Source: Devosia sp. ZB163
GTDB lineage: Bacteria > Pseudomonadota > Alphaproteobacteria > Rhizobiales > Devosiaceae
Direction of reading: 5' to 3'
DNA: 64,000 nucleotides
Assembly: GCF_028613635.1 (NCBI RefSeq)
Contig: NZ_JAQRMY010000001.1
Coordinates: 1,034,331 to 1,098,330 of the forward strand
Part shown: piece after piece, positions 52,216 to 60,696 of the stretch
How positions within the stretch are numbered: position 1 is the stretch's first letter
Layout: the number at the start of each line of letters is the position of its first letter
The notes under the pieces: model-generated
What the model was told of the DNA's origin: nothing
The model's input: the letters and a program-made list of their open reading frames with translations, nothing else
Databases searched by the model: none
Position numbers and translations under genes: made by a program

Positions 52216-53052
52216 TCAGGCGGTCGCAAGCGCCGCCTTCCTGGCCAGCCTCGCCTTGATGCTCTCGACGTCGGCGCGCGGCGTCGCGGCGAACAGCGCC
52301 TTGGTGTAGGGGTGCTCGGGATTGGCGAACACCTTGTCGCGCGTTCCCTGTTCCACCGCCTCGCCCAGGTACATCACCAGCACCTCGTCGGCGATGTACT
52401 TCACCACGCTCAGGTCGTGACTGATGAACACGTAGGTGAGTCCGAACTCGTCCTGCAGGTCCGCCAGCAGGTTGAGGATCTGCGCCTGCACCGACAGGTC
52501 GAGCGCCGAAACCGGCTCGTCCAGCACCAGTAGCGAGGGCTGGAGGATGATCGCGCGGGCAATGGCGATGCGCTGGCGTTGTCCACCCGAGAACATGTGC
52601 GGATAGCGGTTGAAGTGTTCGGGCTGGAGGCCAACCTTGGTCAGCATGTCGAGCGCCTTGTCGCGCCGCTCGGCCGCCGGCATCGACGTATTGAGGAGCA
52701 GGGGCTCCATCAGCACGTCGCCGATCTTCTGGCGCGGGTTCAGCGAACCATAGGGGTTCTGGAACACCATCTGCACTTTGCGGCGCATGGCCGGCGTCAC
52801 GCCGGACTTGGCGATGTCGACGACCTGGCCGTCGATCTTGAGCTCGCCTGCCGTCTGCCTGTCGATCAGCGTCAGGATGCGCGCCAGCGTCGACTTGCCC
52901 GAGCCAGACTCGCCGACGATCGCCAGTGTCTTGCCCTGCTCGAGCTTGAAGCTTACGCCCTTGACCGCGTGCACGGTGCGACCGCCCCCGAACAGGGTGC
53001 CGCCAATGTGGTAGTCACGCACGATATTGTTGGCTTCGAGAACCGTTGCCAT
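52216..53052 (-). CDS. dppF: Dipeptide/oligopeptide ABC transporter ATP-binding protein DppF-type
   Basis: A 278-residue ABC ATPase with Walker [16 protein letters not shown], signature FSGGQRQRIAIARAI, Walker B LLVLDEPVSALD and the C-terminal oligopeptide extension NPEHPYTKALFAATPRAD. It forms a heterodimer with the next ATPase. Its ATG overlaps the DppD-type stop codon. It is the last gene of dppABCDF on the minus strand. Product class is certain; peptide versus other substrate is not. Confidence 0.93.
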   Translation of the reverse strand: MATVLEANNIVRDYHIGGTLFGGGRTVHAVKGVSFKLEQGKTLAIVGESGSGKSTLARILTLIDRQTAGELKIDGQVVDIAKSGVTPAMRRKVQMVFQNPYGSLNPRQKIGDVLMEPLLLNTSMPAAERRDKALDMLTKVGLQPEHFNRYPHMFSGGQRQRIAIARAIILQPSLLVLDEPVSALDLSVQAQILNLLADLQDEFGLTYVFISHDLSVVKYIADEVLVMYLGEAVEQGTRDKVFANPEHPYTKALFAATPRADVESIKARLARKAALATA

Positions 53053-53888
53053 CAGTTGGCCTCCTCGAAGCTGAAGCCCGAGATGGTCGGCAGCCTGTCT
53101 CCCGTCGCGTTCTCGGGCAGGGCCGCGAGCAGCGCGCGCGTATAGGCGCTCTTGGGGGCGGTGAAGAGCTCGAGCACGCCCGCCTCTTCCATCTTCTTGC
53201 CCTTGTACTGCACCACCACGCGGTCGGCCGTCTCCGCCACCACGCCGATATTGTGGGTGATCATGATCAGCGCCATGCCGTGTTCGGCCTGGAGCCGCAT
53301 CAGCAGGTCGAGGATCTGCTTCTGGATGGTCACGTCGAGCGCTGTGGTCGGCTCGTCCGCGATCAGCAGCTTGGGGTTGCAGGCGATCGCCATGGCGATC
53401 ATCACGCGCTGGTTCTGTCCGCCCGACATCTGGTGCGGATAGGCATTGAGCCGCTCGGCCGGGTTGGGAATGCCCACCTGCTCGAGCAGTTCGACCGCCC
53501 GCGCGCGGCGTTTCGCCTTGTCCATTCCGAGGTGGAAGCGCAGCACTTCCTCGATCTGGAAGCCCACCGTGAAGCACGGGTTGAGGCTGGTCATCGGCTC
53601 CTGGAAGATCATGGCGATGTCCTTGCCGATGATCTTGCGCTTGTCTGCCGGCGGCATGGCGAGGAGGTCTTTGCCGTCGAAGGTCATCTTGTCGGCGCTG
53701 ACCGTAGCGGTGGGGGGCAGGAGGCCCATGACGGCGAGCATGGCCACCGATTTGCCCGAGCCGCTCTCGCCCACGATGGCGAGCACCTCGCGCGCATCGA
53801 CATGGAGGTCGATGCCCTTGACCGCGTGGAACACGCCGACCGAGGTATCGAACGAGACGGTGAGGTTCTTGACTTCGAGTAGGGGCAT
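53052..53888 (-). CDS. dppD: Dipeptide/oligopeptide ABC transporter ATP-binding protein DppD-type
   Basis: A 278-residue ABC ATPase with Walker [13 protein letters not shown] (serine-valine as in DppD), [17 protein letters not shown], signature [15 protein letters not shown] with Q for the usual second signature position, and [14 protein letters not shown]. Short for DppD (about 320-330): the cysteine-rich Fe-S C-terminal extension of E. coli DppD is absent. The ATG at 53888 starts at the conserved [11 protein letters not shown] strand. Confidence 0.92.
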   Translation of the reverse strand: MPLLEVKNLTVSFDTSVGVFHAVKGIDLHVDAREVLAIVGESGSGKSVAMLAVMGLLPPTATVSADKMTFDGKDLLAMPPADKRKIIGKDIAMIFQEPMTSLNPCFTVGFQIEEVLRFHLGMDKAKRRARAVELLEQVGIPNPAERLNAYPHQMSGGQNQRVMIAMAIACNPKLLIADEPTTALDVTIQKQILDLLMRLQAEHGMALIMITHNIGVVAETADRVVVQYKGKKMEEAGVLELFTAPKSAYTRALLAALPENATGDRLPTISGFSFEEAN

Positions 53889-53896
53889 GTTCGGCC

Positions 53897-54799
53897 TCAG
53901 CTGCGCTTGAGCTTGGGGTCGAGCGCGTCGCGCAGACCGTCGCCGATGAGGTTGATGGCGAGCACCGTGATGAGGATGGCGAGGCCAGGCATGGTGACGA
54001 TCCACCAGGCCGAGGTGATGAACTCGCGCGCCCGCGCCAGCATCGTGCCCCATTCCGGCGTCGGCGGCTGCGCACCCATGCCGAGGAAGCCGAGCGCCGC
54101 TGCCTCGAGGATGGCGTTCGAGAAGCTCAGCGTTGCCTGGACGATCAGCGGCCCAAGGCAGTTGGGGAGGATCGTGATGAACATCAGCCGCAGGTGCCCG
54201 GCACCCGCCACCTTGGCCGAGGTCACATACTCCCGGCTCTTCTCGCTCAGCACGGCAGCGCGCGTCAGCCGCGCGAAGTGCGGCTGCAGCACCAGCGCGA
54301 TCGCCAGCATGGCGTTGAACAGGCCCGGCCCGAGGATCGCGACGAGCACGAGGGCGAGCAGCAGCGAGGGGAAGGCGAGGATGATGTCCATCACCCGCAT
54401 GATCAGCGCATCGACCCAGCCGCGGTAGTAGCCCGCGAGCAGCCCGAGGGTCACGCCGACCACGAGCGCGCCGGTGACAACGATGAAGCCGATCATCAGC
54501 GAGTAGCGCGAGCCGTAGATCAGGCGCGAAAGGATGTCGCGGCCAACCTCATCGGTGCCGAGCAAGAACTGCGGCTGCGTGCCGCCCGCCCAGGGCGGCG
54601 CCATGCGGATGAACTCGCGGAACTGCTGGTCGGGCGGGAACGGTGCCAGCAGGGGCGCAAAGATCGCCACGAGGATCAGCAGTACGAACACGACGAGCCC
54701 GAGGACTGCGCCCTTGTTCATCGAGAAGTAGTACCAGAACTCGCGCAGGCCGCTGAACCGGCCGGTCGAAGTCGAGGAAGTGGTGGTTTCTGCGGCCAT
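53897..54799 (-). CDS. dppC: Dipeptide/oligopeptide ABC transporter permease DppC-type
   Basis: A 300-residue permease with an N-terminal OppC anchor helix ([22 protein letters not shown]) and five further helices. The EAA loop region reads [20 protein letters not shown], which contacts the ATPases. [22 protein letters not shown] is the usual DppC segment. The ATG at 54799 overlaps the dppB stop. Confidence 0.93.
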   Translation of the reverse strand: MAAETTTSSTSTGRFSGLREFWYYFSMNKGAVLGLVVFVLLILVAIFAPLLAPFPPDQQFREFIRMAPPWAGGTQPQFLLGTDEVGRDILSRLIYGSRYSLMIGFIVVTGALVVGVTLGLLAGYYRGWVDALIMRVMDIILAFPSLLLALVLVAILGPGLFNAMLAIALVLQPHFARLTRAAVLSEKSREYVTSAKVAGAGHLRLMFITILPNCLGPLIVQATLSFSNAILEAAALGFLGMGAQPPTPEWGTMLARAREFITSAWWIVTMPGLAILITVLAINLIGDGLRDALDPKLKRS

Positions 54800-55806
54800 C
54801 ACTGCACCCTGATGCGCGGGTTGATGACAGCGTAGAGGATGTCGACGATGAGATTCACCGCCATGACGATCAACGCGATGAGCAGCAGGCCCGACTGCAC
54901 CGAGACGTAGTCGCGCTTCGATATCGAGTCGATCATCCACTTGCCGATGCCCGGCCAGGAGAAGATCGTCTCGGTCAGGATGGCGCCCGCCATCAGGAGG
55001 CCGATCTGGAGGCCGATCGTGGTCACCACCGGGATCAGCGCGTTGCGGAAGGCGTGGACGCCGACGACGCGGTTGGGCTCGAGTCCCTTGGCACGGGCGG
55101 TGCGCACATAGTCTTCGCCCAGCACTTCGAGCATGGCCGAGCGCGTTTGTCGCGCGATCACGGCGAGCGGGATGGTCCCGAGGACGACAGCCGGCAGGAT
55201 CAGGTGCCTGAGCGCCGAGATGAACGCGTCTGGTTTGCCTGCGATCAGGCTGTCGATCAGCATGAAGCCGGTCACGCGCGGGAAGAAGAAGCTCAGCGAT
55301 ATTCGGCCCGAGACCGGGGTCCAGCCGAGATAGCCGGAAAAGAAGATGATGAGGAGCAGGCCCCACCAGAAGATCGGCATCGAATAGCCGGTGAGCGCCA
55401 CGCCCATGGTGATCTGGTCGAACCACGAGCCGCGCTTGATGGCGGCAAAGATGCCTGCGGGGATGCCCAGCGCGACGGCGATCAGCATGGCGAAGAGCGC
55501 CAGCTCGACGGTCGCGGGGAACAGGGTGAGGAACTCGTCGATGACCGGGCGCTTGGTGGCGAGCGAAACGCCGAAATTGCCCTGCAGGATGCCGGCCACG
55601 TAGTTGAAGTACTGCTGCCAGATCGGAAGGTTGAAGCCGAACTGCTCCTTCAGGATCTCGTAGCGTTCAGGGGTGACGCCATGCTGGCCGGCCATCGCGA
55701 GGATGGGGTCGCCGGGGAGCAGGCGGATGAAAGCAAACGACGCAATCGTGATGCCGATGATGGTCGGCACGATCAGGGCGAGTTTCTGGAGGATGAAGCG
55801 GAGCAT
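54799..55806 (-). CDS. dppB: Dipeptide/oligopeptide ABC transporter permease DppB-type
   Basis: A 335-residue permease with six helices. The first helix and loop, IIGITIASFAFIRLLPGDPILAM in part, are standard for DppB, and the EAA region includes FSWPGIGKWMIDSI. It pairs with DppC. It follows dppA after a 60-bp gap holding a strong hairpin, a layout that usually keeps binding protein levels above permease levels. Confidence 0.94.
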   Translation of the reverse strand: MLRFILQKLALIVPTIIGITIASFAFIRLLPGDPILAMAGQHGVTPERYEILKEQFGFNLPIWQQYFNYVAGILQGNFGVSLATKRPVIDEFLTLFPATVELALFAMLIAVALGIPAGIFAAIKRGSWFDQITMGVALTGYSMPIFWWGLLLIIFFSGYLGWTPVSGRISLSFFFPRVTGFMLIDSLIAGKPDAFISALRHLILPAVVLGTIPLAVIARQTRSAMLEVLGEDYVRTARAKGLEPNRVVGVHAFRNALIPVVTTIGLQIGLLMAGAILTETIFSWPGIGKWMIDSISKRDYVSVQSGLLLIALIVMAVNLIVDILYAVINPRIRVQ

Positions 55807-55822
55807 TACTTATGATGTGCCA

Positions 55823-55852
55823 AAGGGCGGCGCTGGTCAAAGCGCCGCCCTT
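55823..55852 (-). terminator. Intra-operon hairpin between dppA and dppB
   Basis: AAGGGCGGCGC (55823-55833) and GCGCCGCCCTT (55842-55852) form a perfect 11-bp stem with an 8-nt loop. No T run follows on the minus strand, so it probably attenuates or protects the dppA message rather than fully terminating. Confidence 0.65.
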
Positions 55853-55866
55853 CAGTTTTGCTTGTC

Positions 55867-57462
55867 TTATTCGGTGACGTCGACGTTGTCGAAGCGGTGA
55901 ATGCCGAGCGGGTCCATGGTGTAGCCCACCACGCGCTTGCTCATCGGCATGAAGACCTTGGAGTGCGCCATGGTCAGGGCCGGCTCTTCGGCTTTGAAGA
56001 TTTCCTGGGCCTTGGTGTAGAGCGCAGTACGCTCAGCCGGGTCGGAGACCTTCTTGGCGTCCTGGATGGCCTTCTCGAAGTCCTCGTTGCACCAGCTCGA
56101 GTAGTTGGAAACGCCGATGGCCGAGCAGGAGAACAGGGTCGCGAAGAAGTTGTCCGGATCGCCGTTGTCGCCGGTCCAGCCGATCTGGAACGCACCCGGG
56201 CGGTCCTTGGCCTTGCCGCGCTCGCGGTACTCGGTCCACTCGTAGGTCACGATATTGGCGGTGACCCCGACTGCAGCCCAGTCGGCCTGGATCATTTCGG
56301 CCGCGCGCTGTGCGTTCGGGTTGTACGGACGCGAGACGGGCATGGCCCACAGGTCGAGCGTCAGGCCCGAGACACCGGCTTCCTCGAGGAGCTTCTTGGC
56401 GCCTTCCGGATCGAACGGCGTGTCGACGATCTTGTCGTCATACGACCACATGGTCGGCGGGATCAGGTTCTTGGCCGGCTGGCCTGCACCCTGGTAGACC
56501 GCATCGACCAGCGCCTGCTTGTTGATGGCCATCGAGAGCGCCTTGCGGACGTTCACGTTGTCCATCGGAGCAACAGTCGTGTTGTACGACATGTAGCCGA
56601 TGTTGAGGCCTTCCTGCTCCAGGACGGTCAGGTTCGTGTCGGCCTTGAGGCCCTCGATGTCAGCCGGGGCCGGGTACGACATGATATCGCACTCGCCCGC
56701 CTTCAGCTTCTGCGCACGCACGGCCGGGTCGGTCGTGATGGCGAAGATCAGGTCGTCGAGGGCCACCTTGCCGCGCCAGTAGTCGGCGAACGCGGCGTAA
56801 CGGATCACGGCGTCGGTCTGGTAGTCGACGAAGGTGAACGCGCCGGTACCGACCGGCTTGTTGGCGAAGTCGGCGAGGTTGCCGGAAGCGGCGAGCTGGT
56901 CGGCATATTCCTTCGAGACGATCGAAGCGAAGTCCATGCCGAGGTTGGCCAGCATCGGAGCGTTGGGCTCGTTCAGCGTGATCTTGACGGTCAGGTCATC
57001 GATCTTCTCGACCGACTTGAGGAACTTGGGCATGTCCATGCCCTGGAAGTAGTCCCAGGAAAGACCCTCGAGGTACTGGTACCACGGGTTGTCCTGCTTC
57101 CACTGGCGCTCGAACGAGAAGATCACGTCGTCGGCGTTCAGGTCGCGGGTGGGGGTGAAGTACGAGGTGGTGTGGAACTTCACACCGGGACGCAGCTTGA
57201 AGGTGTACTCGAGCCCGTCGGCCGAGATTTCCCAGCTCTCGGCGAGGCCCGGAACGACGGCGGTGCCGCCATGCTCGAACTCGACAAGGCGGTCATAGAT
57301 GGTGCGCGACGAGGCGTCGAAGTCGTTGCCGCCGGTCGTCGGACCGGGATCGAAGTGCGCCGGCGAGGCTTCCGAGCAGAACACGAGCTGCTTGGCGTAG
57401 GCACTGCCGCCCATCACCGCGACAAGCGCGGTGGCAGCGAGCAGGGTGCGCATCAATTTCAT
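55867..57462 (-). CDS. dppA: Dipeptide ABC transporter substrate-binding protein DppA-type
   Basis: A 531-residue cluster C binding protein with a signal peptide ending near SAYAKQ (residue 23). LVFCSEASPAHFDPG and YNTTVAPMDNVNVRKALSMAI are the usual family segments, and the late WTGDNGDPDNFFATLFSC matches DppA, including peptide-terminus ligands. The closest class is dipeptide/heme-type DppA. The ATG at 57462 follows GGGAGAC. A perfect RutR-like palindrome lies 117 bp upstream, unusual for a peptide transporter. Confidence 0.94.
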   Translation of the reverse strand: MKLMRTLLAATALVAVMGGSAYAKQLVFCSEASPAHFDPGPTTGGNDFDASSRTIYDRLVEFEHGGTAVVPGLAESWEISADGLEYTFKLRPGVKFHTTSYFTPTRDLNADDVIFSFERQWKQDNPWYQYLEGLSWDYFQGMDMPKFLKSVEKIDDLTVKITLNEPNAPMLANLGMDFASIVSKEYADQLAASGNLADFANKPVGTGAFTFVDYQTDAVIRYAAFADYWRGKVALDDLIFAITTDPAVRAQKLKAGECDIMSYPAPADIEGLKADTNLTVLEQEGLNIGYMSYNTTVAPMDNVNVRKALSMAINKQALVDAVYQGAGQPAKNLIPPTMWSYDDKIVDTPFDPEGAKKLLEEAGVSGLTLDLWAMPVSRPYNPNAQRAAEMIQADWAAVGVTANIVTYEWTEYRERGKAKDRPGAFQIGWTGDNGDPDNFFATLFSCSAIGVSNYSSWCNEDFEKAIQDAKKVSDPAERTALYTKAQEIFKAEEPALTMAHSKVFMPMSKRVVGYTMDPLGIHRFDNVDVTE

Positions 57463-57578
57463 GATGTTTTGTCTCCCGAATAGCATTGCGCCCCGGCATT
57501 CTTCGGCAAGGTATCTCGCCTGCAGGCCGGAGCTTGGGGGGCAACAAAGCGCTTTTTCCAAGGCCGCGCAATGGGAAG

Positions 57579-57594
57579 TTGACCAATTGGTCAA
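57579..57594. promoter_or_regulatory. Perfect RutR-like operator upstream of dppA
   Basis: TTGACCAATTGGTCAA is a perfect 16-bp palindrome and an exact match to TTGACCAnnTGGTCAA, the E. coli RutR site. It is 117 bp upstream of the dppA start and 158 bp from the divergent VOC-family gene, so it could act on either. Confidence 0.75.
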
Positions 57595-57752
57595 TCTTGC
57601 TGTCCTTGCGAAACCACTTTCTCCACATGAACCGTATTGGAGAAAAACGCCGCTCGTGCACGAAACGTCGCAGGTAAATCGGTTGCCGAACCCATTCCAG
57701 CCGAGCGGTCTCTGTCGATACCATCACAGCCGTCCCAGCGAGATTCTTTCCG

Positions 57753-58142
57753 ATGCCCCAGTCCATCGCCACCATCGCCCTCATCGTCGCCGATTATGAC
57801 GAAGCCATTGCTTTCTATCGCGACCGGCTCGGCTTCTCCGTTCTGGCAGATACCCCACTCGGTGGTGGCAAGCGCTGGGTCCTCGTCGCCCCGGCCGGCG
57901 GCGGCGCGCGGCTTCTTCTGGCCCAGGCCGACGGTGAGGCTCAGCTGGCGCGGGTCGGGGACCAGACCGGCGGCCGGGTCGGCTTCTTCCTCGAAACCGA
58001 CGACTTCGCCCGCGACCACGCCGCCTACGCCGCGCGCGGCGTCAACTTCCTCGAGCCGCCCCGTCACGAGCCCTACGGCTCTGTCGCTGTCTTCGAGGAC
58101 CTTTACGGCAACAGGTGGGACCTGATCGAACCCAGGGGCTGA
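57753..58142 (+). CDS. VOC-family (glyoxalase/dioxygenase fold) protein
   Basis: A 129-residue single vicinal-oxygen-chelate domain. ALIVADYDEAIAFYRDRLGFS begins the first beta-alpha-beta unit, and VFEDLYGNRWDLIEP ends with the usual glutamate ligand. Members include glyoxalases, dioxygenases and antibiotic-binding proteins, and sequence alone does not say which. It is divergent from dppA with a RutR-like box in the shared region, which may be a coincidence of position. Confidence 0.82.
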   Translation: MPQSIATIALIVADYDEAIAFYRDRLGFSVLADTPLGGGKRWVLVAPAGGGARLLLAQADGEAQLARVGDQTGGRVGFFLETDDFARDHAAYAARGVNFLEPPRHEPYGSVAVFEDLYGNRWDLIEPRG

Positions 58143-58178
58143 GCTACGCCGAACCACGCCGGCGCCGAGGGCGGGCCG

Positions 58179-59720
58179 CTAGAATCCGCCGCCGGTCTTG
58201 AATCCGCCGCTCGTGCGATTCCCGCTCGTGCCGGTGCGTGGCCGCGAGAATCCGCCGCCCGATCCGCCACCGCCGCCGAAGCCGCCGCCACCGGTAGGCA
58301 ACCGGCCCCAGCTGCCGCCGAAGCCGCCGTTGTCCCGTCCGCCTGAGACCCCGCCGCCGAAGCTCGAATCCGGCCAGGTGAAGCCGCCCGAGTTTCCGCC
58401 CCACGGCGTTTCCTGCCGCGGCTGCGGCCGTCCGCCGCCCTGCCAGTTCTGGCTGCGCCGCCACTGTCCCCAGTAGTCCGCGGCGCTGATGCCGCCGCGC
58501 AGGAAGTCGTTGAGCAGGTCGCCGACCAGTTGGTCCTCGCGGAAGGTCGAGCGCGGATTGTCGAAGCCCTGCTTCTTGAACTCGTACTGGATGTCCTCGA
58601 GCTCGCGCCGCCGCGCCGCGAGCGTCTTCAGCCGGCTGCGCTGGTCGCGGCTGTCTGCATCCTCCTCGGAGGCCCGCTGCCGCGATTCGTCGATCTGCTT
58701 GACGATCGTGTCGTCCTGCGCCGTCTGCGTGGCCCGTGCCTGGGCCAGCAGCGACTGGATGTCCTCACGCCCCAGCGCCTCGGCAAGCCCGCCCACGGCC
58801 GAGGTGAAGGCCGGATCGCTCCCCTGCGCCAGCTCGCGCTGCTCGCGCGCCAGCGCGTCGCGCTTGTCCTCGGAGCTGACCATCTCGGCGTCGATCGCAA
58901 CGATCCGCGCCTCAGCCTTCTCGAGAATCTCGCGCGTCGGCTTGCCGCCGGCCGCATCGACGGCAGCCTTCTCCAGCTTGACCACCACTTCGGCTGCCGC
59001 CTTGGCAATCTGCTGCTGCCGTTCGGCGTGCTCGCGCAGGCGCAGCGGAATCTCGTTCAGCATCGCGAAATTGGCCCGCGCCTCGGGGAACCCGACAATC
59101 CGCGCGATCAGGCCGTCGAGATACTTGATCAGGTTGTTGTGCCGATAGTTCTTGGTGCCGTAGCCGCGCTCCCACAGGTACATGAACAGCGAATCGTCGC
59201 GGTACGGCTTGCCCTTCTCCTCACGATCGGCCTCGGCCTGCTCCGTCTTGCGCATGCTCTCGGCTGCCACCTGGGCCAGGTGCTCGGCCGCCGTGCGCTT
59301 CTCGACATACTCCGGATTCTTGACTGCATCGACCGACACGCGATCCGCCAGCGCCTTGAGCTCGGCCTGCGCCTTGTCGACAACCGCGCGCTTCTCGGCC
59401 CGCTCCTTGGCGAGCGCCGCGATCAGCTTGTCGAGGTTCTTGAGTTCGGTCTCTGCCGAGCTGAGTTCAGCGCCGTGCCGGCTCAGCATCTCGCGCGCCT
59501 TGGTCTCGGCCTGCGAAAGCCGACCAGTGAGTTCCGCCTGTGTCGAGGGGTCGAGCCTTACCGCTGCGAGCTGCCGCAGCAGCTCGCTCTCGGTCTCCCT
59601 GAACTTGGTGACGAGCTCGGCCGAGCGCGACAGACGCTTGGCGATCTCGTCCTCCTCGCGGCGGATGTCGCGCAGCGCGTCATCCAGCGATCTCAGGGCC
59701 TCCGGGCCGGAAAGGGTCAT
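58179..59720 (-). CDS. Coiled-coil protein with Gly-rich tail, third gene of an uncharacterised operon
   Basis: A 513-residue soluble protein with no signal peptide or membrane helix. Residues of about 10-160 and 225-385 are long charged coiled coils. Between them lies a small conserved-looking patch, SLFMYLWERGYGTKNYRHNN. Near 385-430 (FREDQLVGDLLNDFLRGG, SAADYWGQWRRSQNW) a short folded segment leads into a tail of about 80 residues rich in Gly, Ser, Phe and Arg (SSFGGGVSGGRDNGGFGGSW), which looks disordered and could self-associate. I do not recognise a named family. It follows the DUF6384-like gene by 13 bp. Confidence 0.75.
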   Translation of the reverse strand: MTLSGPEALRSLDDALRDIRREEDEIAKRLSRSAELVTKFRETESELLRQLAAVRLDPSTQAELTGRLSQAETKAREMLSRHGAELSSAETELKNLDKLIAALAKERAEKRAVVDKAQAELKALADRVSVDAVKNPEYVEKRTAAEHLAQVAAESMRKTEQAEADREEKGKPYRDDSLFMYLWERGYGTKNYRHNNLIKYLDGLIARIVGFPEARANFAMLNEIPLRLREHAERQQQIAKAAAEVVVKLEKAAVDAAGGKPTREILEKAEARIVAIDAEMVSSEDKRDALAREQRELAQGSDPAFTSAVGGLAEALGREDIQSLLAQARATQTAQDDTIVKQIDESRQRASEEDADSRDQRSRLKTLAARRRELEDIQYEFKKQGFDNPRSTFREDQLVGDLLNDFLRGGISAADYWGQWRRSQNWQGGGRPQPRQETPWGGNSGGFTWPDSSFGGGVSGGRDNGGFGGSWGRLPTGGGGFGGGGGSGGGFSRPRTGTSGNRTSGGFKTGGGF

Positions 59721-59733
59721 GACAGGACCAGCC

Positions 59734-60675
59734 TTACCACCGCGTCACCGCCCCGCCTTGCACGGGCATGACATAGTCCACATCGAGGAAGCCGTATTCC
59801 TTCAGCCCGAGCACATTGCGCTGCACGATCCCGTCGTCGCGCTTGTCCGCCTCGACGGAGCGATAGGTGCTCTCGGGCACGCGCACCCCCCAGGTCGAGA
59901 CGTTCTCGGTCTGCCCGTTCTCTTCGTTAGTGACGGGCAGGGTGAGCGCCTTGCCGTCGTTGTCGATCGCCTCGACCACGACGTAATAGTTGGTTGCCGC
60001 CGTGTTGACCTCCGGGAATGTCCAGAAGCCGGTCTTCTGGCCTTCGCGGTTGACGATCCTCAACTGGTACTCCTGCCGCAGCTTGTCGCGCAGCGCCGTC
60101 ATCCCGGCGATCGCCTGCTCAGCCCCCGCCCGGTTGCCTTCGGCAGCAGCCTTCTTGCCGCGCTCACGCAACTGCTCGGCCTCGGTGGCCGCCTGCTGTA
60201 CCTTGGTTTCCTCGAAGATGGTCTGGTAGAGCGCGTCCATTTGCGCCGGCAGCTTTTCGGCCAGCTCGATGCGCGCGCCCTCGATCTGCGCCTGCTGGAA
60301 CGGACGGTAGGCGAGGAAGTAGCCCCCCAGCCCCAGCGCCGCGACGAGCAGGATGGCCAGCACCGCTGGTCCCCACCTCCGGCGCTTCACATAGAGCCGG
60401 GCAAGGGTCACCCCCAGGCTCGATTTTGGCGGTGCATAGGCGAAGCGGCTCTCCTCGAGCGCTTTCACGCCCTCCTTGAGCACATCGTCGGTCACCTCGA
60501 TGCCCTGCTGGTGATAGATCTCGCGCAGCTTGTCGATAAGCCTTTTCTCGCGATCCTCTCCGGCGAGCTCCCGTTCGACAAGATCCTGCCGGTGACGGAG
60601 CGTGTCGACCACGTCCATCGCCATCATCACCTCGTCGAGCGGGGCCTTTTCGGCCGTAGCCGTCGTCGTGCTCAT
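59734..60675 (-). CDS. DUF6384-like single-pass membrane protein, second gene of the coiled-coil operon
   Basis: A 313-residue protein. The N-terminal cytosolic helical domain (APLDEVMMAMDVVDTLRHRQ, KLREIYHQQGIEVTDDV) is the DUF6384 hallmark as I recall it. One transmembrane helix lies at about 103-125 (AVLAILLVAALGLGGYFLAY). A coiled-coil stretch to about residue 205 follows, and then a C-terminal beta-rich domain (ATNYYVVVEAIDNDGKAL) probably outside the membrane. Function is unknown. It sits 21 bp after the first gene and 13 bp before the third, so all three are likely one complex. Confidence 0.75.
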   Translation of the reverse strand: MSTTTATAEKAPLDEVMMAMDVVDTLRHRQDLVERELAGEDREKRLIDKLREIYHQQGIEVTDDVLKEGVKALEESRFAYAPPKSSLGVTLARLYVKRRRWGPAVLAILLVAALGLGGYFLAYRPFQQAQIEGARIELAEKLPAQMDALYQTIFEETKVQQAATEAEQLRERGKKAAAEGNRAGAEQAIAGMTALRDKLRQEYQLRIVNREGQKTGFWTFPEVNTAATNYYVVVEAIDNDGKALTLPVTNEENGQTENVSTWGVRVPESTYRSVEADKRDDGIVQRNVLGLKEYGFLDVDYVMPVQGGAVTRW

Positions 60676-60696
60676 GGTCGAGCCAGTTCGCGCTCC

